Source: Lachnospiraceae bacterium (GTDB lineage: Bacteria; Bacillota; Clostridia; Lachnospirales; Lachnospiraceae). Taken from it: DNA of 38,098 nucleotides. Positions 32,469-38,098 of the stretch are shown here, one piece after another; the first letter of the stretch is position 1; the number at the start of each line of letters is the position of its first letter. Location: positions 1 through 38,098 of the forward strand of contig JAILHW010000026.1 of the NCBI GenBank assembly GCA_024695605.1, read 5' to 3'. Under the pieces are notes generated by a model, which was not told where the DNA came from, ran no database searches, and worked only from the letters and a program-made list of their open reading frames with translations. A program made the translations under genes and the position numbers.

Positions 32469-34157
32469 TTAATCGAAGTATGCAACTCTCCTAAACTCTT
32501 CCATCGTTGTGATGCCCTGTTCTACCAGCTCGGTACAGGAATCCTTAAGGGTCTTCATGTTCTGATAGCGGATCGCATAGTCCTTGAGTTCCTCGGTGGT
32601 AGCGCCCTTTGCGATCATCTCGCGGATGGGCTTGTCAACCAGCAGGATCTCATGGATGGAAACACGGCCGCTGTAGCCGGTATTGTTGCAGTTGTTGCAG
32701 CCCCGAGCGATCTTCACTCTGGGGATGTCATGTCCGATGAACTGACGCTCGGCATCTGTCAGCTCGCCCTCCACGCAGCAGTGCGGGCAGACCTTTCTGA
32801 CAAGACGCTGGGCAATGATACCGTCAAGTGCGCTGGCCAGAAGGTAAGGCTCGATTCCCATATCCACCAGACGGATGATGGAAGAAGCCGCATCATTGGT
32901 ATGGAGGGTGGAAAGCACGAGGTGGCCGGTGATGGCGGCACGCACGGAGATCATGGCGGTCTCGGCATCACGGGTCTCACCTACCATGATGATATCCGGA
33001 TCCTGACGAAGCAGGGCACGAAGACCGACCTCAAAGGTCAGACCCGCAACAGGATGTACCTGCATCTGGTTCAGCCTGGGCAGGTTCTTCTCCACCGGAT
33101 CCTCAATGGTGGAAATGTTCACCGGCTTTTTGGACAGCTCGGCGAGCATCATATAAAGGGTCGTGGATTTTCCGGAACCGGTGGGTCCCGTCATATAGAT
33201 GATGCCGTTAAGGGACTGCAGCATCTTTTGTACCTTTTCGTAGTTTTCGGCGTTCATACCGAAGGAATCGGCATGATCGATCTGGGCGTTGCTTGCCAGA
33301 AGACGAAGCACGGCCTTTTCTCCGAAGGTTGTGGGGATCAGGGAAACACGGACGTTGGCGATCTGGTTTTGGATCCTGGCTCTGAAATGTCCGTCCTGGG
33401 GAACACGCCGCTCCGCAATATCCAGCTCTGCCATGATCTTGATCCTGGCGATCAGGGAGCTGTGAATGCTCTTTTGCAGCGTAACGTAATCTACCATGGC
33501 GCCATCGATACGCATTCTGACCATGGTGTTTTTTTCAAAGGGCTCGATATGGATATCGGAAACGTTATCCAGATAGGCTTTTTCCAAAAGGCTGTTTACC
33601 AGGTTGATGATCGGGGTATCATCATCACCGTCAGAGGTATCGATGACCATCTCATCCACTTCCTGGCTGGTCTGCGCCAGATTTGCCTTGCTGACCGCCT
33701 TCTTGGCGGAAACCTCAGCATAATAGTACTGGATCGCATTTTTCAAAGGCTCCAGCTCACTCAAAAACAGCTGTATGCTCTTTCCGCTGACCTGGCGGAT
33801 ATCCTCAATGCCGTACAGATCCAAAGGATCGTTGACTACCAGCTGCAGCTGCTCATTTTCCAGGCCGATGGGAAGCATATTGTACTTGGTGGCAAGCTGC
33901 TCGGGCACCAGGGCGATGGCGTCCATGTTCACCTTCCAGCTGCCGATATCCACAAGGCTGATGTTCAAACGCTCTGCCAGGGCGTTCAGCATCTGCTTTT
34001 CGGAAATGAATCCGAGTGTGATCAGGATCGCACCGATACGCTCACCTTTGTGCTCCTTCTGATAGGCCAATGCCTGTCCCAGCTGATCATCTGTGATGTA
34101 TCCCATTTCGATCAGAGTATCGCCAAGTCGCAGTTTTCGAATAATACTGGTATCCAT
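32469..34157 (-). CDS. pilB: Type IV pilus assembly ATPase PilB (GspE family)
   Basis: Cytoplasmic hexameric ATPase that powers pilus extension. The 562 residues begin with an MshEN/T2SSE-N domain: two 24-residue motifs of the RLGxxLxxxGxI...LxxALxxQ type, at about 10-33 (perfect fit) and 40-63 (last Gln replaced by Arg). In MshE this motif binds cyclic di-GMP. The ATPase core has Walker A TGPTGSGKSTTLY, the Asp box and IMVGETRDAETA, and the four-cysteine zinc site CPHC...CNNC followed by TGYSGR. AGGAGG-like GGGAGG lies five bases before the ATG. It is the last of the pilus genes here; no separate pilT is in the window. Confidence 0.95.
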   Translation of the reverse strand: MDTSIIRKLRLGDTLIEMGYITDDQLGQALAYQKEHKGERIGAILITLGFISEKQMLNALAERLNISLVDIGSWKVNMDAIALVPEQLATKYNMLPIGLENEQLQLVVNDPLDLYGIEDIRQVSGKSIQLFLSELEPLKNAIQYYYAEVSAKKAVSKANLAQTSQEVDEMVIDTSDGDDDTPIINLVNSLLEKAYLDNVSDIHIEPFEKNTMVRMRIDGAMVDYVTLQKSIHSSLIARIKIMAELDIAERRVPQDGHFRARIQNQIANVRVSLIPTTFGEKAVLRLLASNAQIDHADSFGMNAENYEKVQKMLQSLNGIIYMTGPTGSGKSTTLYMMLAELSKKPVNISTIEDPVEKNLPRLNQMQVHPVAGLTFEVGLRALLRQDPDIIMVGETRDAETAMISVRAAITGHLVLSTLHTNDAASSIIRLVDMGIEPYLLASALDGIIAQRLVRKVCPHCCVEGELTDAERQFIGHDIPRVKIARGCNNCNNTGYSGRVSIHEILLVDKPIREMIAKGATTEELKDYAIRYQNMKTLKDSCTELVEQGITTMEEFRRVAYFD

Positions 34158-34205
34158 ACATTCCTCCCAGGATCGTGTGATTGCTATTTCTGTTTCAAAT
34201 GTCTC

Positions 34206-35012
34206 TTACTCGTTTTCTTCCTCTGTATCTGTAGTGGTTACAATAAAAGCCGTTTCATCATACATCAGAACCTGCAGATTGATCACCAGCTGCTTATCCG
34301 TCTCTGCAAGCTCTACCAGCTGTCCGTCCACAAAGGAAAAGCCGTTGCCGGGAGAAACCTCCCAGGTATATCCGGTCACTCTCAGGGACTGATCGGCAAT
34401 GAGTTTGTCCAAAAGCACCTTCAGTCTCTCTTCCCGGCCGAACACCTTCATATCAACCGTTGCTGCCTTAACACCGGAAAGCGCCGTATCCACCACCTGG
34501 TCGGAGGTTGCCTCGATATCGGGTGCCTCACCGCTTTGCAGCGTATTCGTAAAGGCTTCCACCTGTGCATAATCCGGATCTGCTCCGCCAGCGCCGGAAG
34601 CATTCCCCTCCTCCGTCATTGCCTTTCCGGCCACGGAATAGGGATACGGGGGAAGCTCCACTGCCTCTTTGGGCATATCGATGTAAAGGTCCACCGCCTT
34701 CAGTCCCTGGTCTAGCACCCGGCCGGTCAGAAGGTCATCGATCTGGGTGGAATCCATCATCGGATAATATCTGGCTGCATACAGATCTACCTTGGAGCCG
34801 ATCTTTTCCCGATATCCTTCCACGATAGACATCCGATCCAGCTTCATCTGGATGGTGTCATGGGTCGCCTGCTCCTTCTCAATTTCCTTATTGGTCGCCC
34901 GGATCTTTCGAAACAGCGGTCTGTCGGCAATGATCACAAAAAGAAAAATGATCACGATAAAGCCCAGCATATATAAAAGCTTTTTATCTCTTTCAGTCAT
35001 TTCTGTTTTCAT
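34206..35012 (-). CDS. PilO-like type IV pilus assembly protein
   Basis: Predicted inner alignment subcomplex component, anchored in the membrane with its bulk outside. One membrane helix lies at about 12-28 (LLYMLGFIVIIFLFVIIA), followed by a coiled coil (ATNKEIEKEQATHDTIQMKLD) and a C-terminal ferredoxin-like region, the PilO layout. Sequence similarity to named PilO proteins is low, so the call rests on layout and on position between the PilM-PilN fusion and pilB. Its ATG overlaps the upstream stop (ATGA), with GGAGG seven bases before it, so the two are translationally coupled. Confidence 0.75.
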   Translation of the reverse strand: MKTEMTERDKKLLYMLGFIVIIFLFVIIADRPLFRKIRATNKEIEKEQATHDTIQMKLDRMSIVEGYREKIGSKVDLYAARYYPMMDSTQIDDLLTGRVLDQGLKAVDLYIDMPKEAVELPPYPYSVAGKAMTEEGNASGAGGADPDYAQVEAFTNTLQSGEAPDIEATSDQVVDTALSGVKAATVDMKVFGREERLKVLLDKLIADQSLRVTGYTWEVSPGNGFSFVDGQLVELAETDKQLVINLQVLMYDETAFIVTTTDTEEENE

Positions 35013-36550
35013 TGCTCATCCTCCTCGCTCTCTGCTTTTCTGCCTTCGGGATCGGCTACAGGAGCAGGTACTTCATCCCTTCCGGCCGTCTCTGCCAGCA
35101 CGCAGGACAGAAGGGCTGTCCACTCCTCCTTCTCTCCCTGGGAGGACTTTTCGGAATATCCCTTATAATCCACCTGAGTAAAGATCTCTTCGTTTTTCAG
35201 CTGCGTGATAAAGCTGTTCAGGGAAACCACATCCGTAAAGCTGGTGGTAAAGTTCAGCTCACCGGTCTCAGCATTGTAGCCTACGATCTCCACCTGTCCG
35301 ACACCTGCCGCATCCGTGCGGATCACCGAGCAGACAGAGCTGATGGCTGCAGGATAGGAATTGACGTTGGTCTCGAGCACCTTTAATCCGCCGTAGTGCT
35401 GGGACAGGATTGCAACCTGCTCTGCCTCCTTATCATAGTCGAGCGCCGCAAACTTGTTGTTCGGATCGGTATTGTATGCGATCAATCCATTTAAGTATTT
35501 CGTCCTTCCGGCATAGAGCGTGACCATATACAGGGTGATCAGCATCATGACAAGTGCCGTGATGCAATACGGGATCACGATCTTTAACATGCGCTCCGTA
35601 GCGACCTGCTTTTCACTTTTTTCCTTCTTGATGGATTTTAGGATATTGACATGTCCCTTTCTGGGCATCAGGCCTGCCAGAGGATATACCAGACGATCCA
35701 GCGGCTGTCCGGAGCCGGTAACGTTCACCCCTCTTAGCAGCATCAGGGTTGTCACAGTGACAGGGTTTTGCAGGGAATCGGAAATTGCCCTGTTGCAAAG
35801 CGACTCATCTCCCGGCTCCATGCCTGCCATGTAGATGGTGGAAATCGGATCCTCCAGCTTCTGGGATCTGGAGAACTGATCGATCTGATTGACGGTCTTG
35901 GCTACCTCCTGGGCATACTCAATGCTGCCCGGATTGGAAAAGATACGGGCCGTCGTAGAATAGTAATACTCTCCTTTTACAAAGAAGATCGCGGTAATGG
36001 TCATGCCGTCGCGGATCAGGACAACGCTGTTTTCATCCTTGGCAAAGCCCGTGGATCGAAACAGATTGATGGCATCACCCACTCCGGAATGGATCCCGGA
36101 AAGCTGCACGCCGGCTTCCGCAAACACCTGCAGGTAACTGCCAAGGAACTCCTCCTCTGCGATCTCTGCACAGACCTTGGCGCTCTTGGCCTTCTTATTG
36201 CTGCTGATCCGGTAATAACCAAGGATCTGCTCTTCCTCTCTCTCTACATACTCTCTCTTCAGATAGGACATGGTCTTGGCATCCGAAAGGAGCGGAAGCT
36301 CGGGTACACGTACCATGATCTGCGGGGAATTTACCACCAGATCGATGTCCTTATTCGGCAGGTGGTTCAGGGACCAGAAGCTCTTGATGGTATCTCCCAG
36401 GGCGCCGGGATCCGTGATCACGCCGTTGAGCACGCACCCTTCCGGAAGCTGTGTGGAGTAAAAGCGCTTTACCTTTACGCTTTTTGCAGCTCCCACGCCG
36501 GTCAATACCTGAATATCCGTATTCGAAAGATATACCGTTACCTGTGACAT
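35009..36550 (-). CDS. PilM-PilN fusion, type IV pilus inner-membrane platform protein
   Basis: Residues 1 to about 310 have the PilM-type actin-like fold: MSQVTVYLSNTDIQVLTGVGAAK, PELPLLSDAKTMSYLKREYVE, and VVLIRDGMTITAIFFVKGEYYYST. A basic segment leads to one membrane helix at about 325-347 (IVIPYCITALVMMLITLYMV). Then comes a PilN-like extracytoplasmic domain, with a coiled region and VGQVEIVGYNAETGELNFTTSFTDV. PilM and PilN are usually separate and bind each other. The track start is 18 codons early; the ATG at 36550 has GGGAGG four bases upstream. It is 513 residues and overlaps pilO by four bases. Confidence 0.82.
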   Translation of the reverse strand: MSQVTVYLSNTDIQVLTGVGAAKSVKVKRFYSTQLPEGCVLNGVITDPGALGDTIKSFWSLNHLPNKDIDLVVNSPQIMVRVPELPLLSDAKTMSYLKREYVEREEEQILGYYRISSNKKAKSAKVCAEIAEEEFLGSYLQVFAEAGVQLSGIHSGVGDAINLFRSTGFAKDENSVVLIRDGMTITAIFFVKGEYYYSTTARIFSNPGSIEYAQEVAKTVNQIDQFSRSQKLEDPISTIYMAGMEPGDESLCNRAISDSLQNPVTVTTLMLLRGVNVTGSGQPLDRLVYPLAGLMPRKGHVNILKSIKKEKSEKQVATERMLKIVIPYCITALVMMLITLYMVTLYAGRTKYLNGLIAYNTDPNNKFAALDYDKEAEQVAILSQHYGGLKVLETNVNSYPAAISSVCSVIRTDAAGVGQVEIVGYNAETGELNFTTSFTDVVSLNSFITQLKNEEIFTQVDYKGYSEKSSQGEKEEWTALLSCVLAETAGRDEVPAPVADPEGRKAESEEDEQ

Positions 36551-36565
36551 ACTACCTCCCATTTT

Positions 36566-36600
36566 ACGTCCATGCGGACGTTTTACCGGCCCTTTGCCGG
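36566..36600. other. Two small hairpins in the pilC-pilMN gap
   Basis: ACGTCC/GGACGT with loop ATGC (36566-36580 region) and CCGGC/GCCGG with a five-base loop (36586-36600) stand in tandem just upstream of the PilM-PilN ribosome binding site. On the minus strand the outer one is followed by A rather than T, so neither is a clear terminator of pilC. Confidence 0.5.
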
Positions 36601-36626
36601 CCAAAGCTTATCCCCTGCCTGTCCTG

Positions 36627-37826
36627 TTAACTGTTTGCTCCGATGAAGGAGTAGGATTGATAGATCGGCGTGATCACCGAGATCATGATAAACCCGACTA
36701 TACCGGCCATCACTATGATCATCACGGGCTCCAGCAGCGCCACCATCTGTCCGATGGCACGCTCGGACTCAAATTCCATGTCATCCGCTACCGACTCGAG
36801 CATGGTATCCAGAGAGCCCGCTTCCTCTCCTACCTTGATGGAGGAGATCATCTTGCCGATAAAGCCGTCCACCTTGCTTAAGGAATAGGAAAGGGTCTCG
36901 CCTGCCTGCGTATCCGCGATCACCTGGGTAAACTGGGCCTCGATATAGCTGTTGCCGATGGTGTTTCTGGCGATCTGCAGACAGCTGATGATGGGAATAC
37001 CCGAGGTGTATAAGGAGCTTAAGGTCCTTGCAAACCTGGCCGTATAGATAATCTTCATCAGCCTTCCGATCTTCGGAAAATGGATCTTGGTCCGGTCCAG
37101 AACATATTTGACCTTTGGTATCTTCTGTAAAAAATACAACGTGATATATGCCACAACCACGAAGATGATGATCCCTATCACATTCTTCTTGCAGAAATCA
37201 CTGATCCAGAGCATGATCCTGGTGGTAAGCGGCAGCACCGGCATGGAGGAAAACAGCTCGTCAAACTGCGGGATCACATATCCGAAGATGATGGCTACCA
37301 CCACTACAATGATGAAGCCCAGGATCTTGGGATAGGTGGTGGCGCTTTTTACCTTGGCATTGAGACGATCCTCCTTGGAATACTGATCTGCGATCTTAAG
37401 GGCCGTCCCATCCATGTTTCCGCTTGTCTCGGATGCACGGAACATATTGATCATCAAGGGCGGGAAGACGCCTCCCAGCTTTTCCATCGCCTCCGAAAAC
37501 GGCACACCCTGCATGACATTGGCAGTGATGGTATTGTAAACGGCACGCTCATAGTTGGTTGCCGCTTCATCCTCGGAAAGCATCTGCAGTGCTCTTACCA
37601 GCGTCACGCCGGAGCGGAGCATGGTTCCGATCTGTCTGGAATACTCTGCCAGAACCTTTGCGGAAAAGGGCTTGTAGTATTTCTTCTCCGCCTCTCCTTT
37701 GGCATCGATCAGCATCAGATCCTTCATTTTCAGTCTTGCGTGCAGATCCTGCTCATCAACAGCCAGCATCTTGCCGGTTACGATCTTTCCGTCTGCGGTT
37801 TGTGCCCTGTACCTAAAGTTGGCCAT
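36627..37826 (-). CDS. pilC: Type IV pilus inner-membrane platform protein PilC (GspF family)
   Basis: Polytopic platform protein that couples PilB to pilin insertion. The 399 residues begin MANFRYRAQTADGKIVTG, the GspF/PilC start. They contain two repeats of the T2SSF domain: LAEYSRQIGTMLRSGVTLVRALQ in the first half and FARTLSSLYTSGIPIISCLQIA in the second. The family helices GFIIVVVVAIIFGYVIPQF and VMIIVMAGIVGFIMISVITPIYQ are present. AAGGAG lies seven bases before the ATG. It is downstream of the prepilin peptidase gene and 76 bases upstream of the PilM-PilN gene. Confidence 0.95.
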   Translation of the reverse strand: MANFRYRAQTADGKIVTGKMLAVDEQDLHARLKMKDLMLIDAKGEAEKKYYKPFSAKVLAEYSRQIGTMLRSGVTLVRALQMLSEDEAATNYERAVYNTITANVMQGVPFSEAMEKLGGVFPPLMINMFRASETSGNMDGTALKIADQYSKEDRLNAKVKSATTYPKILGFIIVVVVAIIFGYVIPQFDELFSSMPVLPLTTRIMLWISDFCKKNVIGIIIFVVVAYITLYFLQKIPKVKYVLDRTKIHFPKIGRLMKIIYTARFARTLSSLYTSGIPIISCLQIARNTIGNSYIEAQFTQVIADTQAGETLSYSLSKVDGFIGKMISSIKVGEEAGSLDTMLESVADDMEFESERAIGQMVALLEPVMIIVMAGIVGFIMISVITPIYQSYSFIGANS

Positions 37827-37873
37827 ACCGATTCTCCTTTGAGATAGTTATGAATGATGATCCCCTGAATGAT

Positions 37874-38098
37874 TTACATACCATACAGCCTGCGTCCCAG
37901 CGACAGATAGGCCGAAAGCAGCATACTGCCGAAAAAGAGGCTGATCCCGATCCCCACGCATAGATAGGGCCCAAAGGCGAAATGCCCTTTTCTGCCGATC
38001 TTCTTGCCTGCCAGCATCACGATGGCATAGATGCCGCCTGTCAGGATCCCGATGAAAAACGCTACCAGGATCAGCTTCCATCCAAGGAGCAGTCCTGC
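37874..38098 (-). CDS. Prepilin peptidase, C-terminal part (5' end outside window)
   Basis: Integral membrane aspartyl protease that cleaves and methylates prepilins. The last 74 codons are visible in a frame missing from the ORF track: GWKLILVAFFIGILTGGIYA, then IGRKGHFAFGPYLCVGIG, ending RRLYGM. The HxFAFGPYL-like block (compare IPFGPFLS in other prepilin peptidases) and the two hydrophobic helices identify the family's C-terminus. The catalytic aspartates lie upstream, outside the window. It precedes pilC on the same strand. Confidence 0.88.
   Translation of the reverse strand, partial: AGLLLGWKLILVAFFIGILTGGIYAIVMLAGKKIGRKGHFAFGPYLCVGIGISLFFGSMLLSAYLSLGRRLYGM

Noticed and set aside
32652-34715. 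687-residue plus-strand ORF
   Set aside because: It is antisense to pilB and pilO. PilB motifs on the other strand are unambiguous, and the translation is rich in His/Gly/Asp, typical of a shadow.
37848-38081. 77-residue minus-strand ORF at the window end
   Set aside because: The neighbouring frame (37874-38098) encodes a clear prepilin peptidase C-terminus with membrane helices, and the listed frame is its shadow.

Overview
The window looks like the chromosome of a butyrate-forming Clostridia, most probably a Lachnospiraceae-type gut or rumen anaerobe. The reasons are the complete acetyl-CoA to butyrate gene set, AGGAGG-type ribosome binding sites, TGn-extended -10 promoters, a long-form hibernation factor, and a split AICAR transformylase / PurO-type cyclohydrolase pair. 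Species cannot be told from sequence alone. No tRNA, rRNA, insertion sequence, phage gene or CRISPR array was seen. Coding density is high: everything except the first two genes is on the minus strand, and the longest gene-free stretch is about 240 bases.

Layout. (1) 1-1696, plus strand: the end of phosphate butyryltransferase and a whole butyrate kinase, closed by an unusually long palindrome shared with the convergent purine genes. (2) 1790-4771, minus: stand-alone AICAR formyltransferase, PurO-like IMP cyclohydrolase, and a tRNA-dihydrouridine synthase with its own promoter. (3) 21870 down to 4910, minus: one long co-oriented run. It reads exported membrane protein, ABC ATPase, ABC permease, membrane protein with a disordered tail, MoxR AAA ATPase, DUF58 protein, a giant BatA/VWA fusion, a lipid-anchored barnase-type ribonuclease, barstar, a GGDEF protein and phosphohexomutase. 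(4) 28147 down to 22025, minus: the butyrate operon thl-crt-hbd-bcd-etfB-etfA, with a well-formed promoter and an intrinsic terminator. (5) 31695-28240, minus: a 1151-residue protein of unknown function with a papain/C39-like Cys-His-Asp arrangement near its N-terminus. (6) 32362-31832, minus: ribosome hibernation factor with its own promoter and terminator. (7) 38098-32469, minus: type IV pilus assembly genes (prepilin peptidase end, pilC, a pilM-pilN fusion, pilO, pilB).

How the parts work together. The thl operon takes two acetyl-CoA to butyryl-CoA, and the Bcd/Etf steps couple crotonyl-CoA reduction to electron transfer. The ptb-buk pair then turns butyryl-CoA into butyrate and ATP, so both halves of the pathway lie within 28 kb. 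The MoxR/DUF58/VWA run resembles known MoxR-VWA chaperone-type clusters, but here it is joined to an ABC-2 transporter and ends in a surface ribonuclease whose cytoplasmic inhibitor is the next gene. That combination, with several low-complexity segments and a triple-VWA fusion, is the strongest candidate for an undescribed envelope system. The 1151-residue putative cysteine peptidase is the second. A cyclic-di-GMP thread may link the GGDEF protein to PilB, whose N-terminus carries the MshEN-type binding motif.
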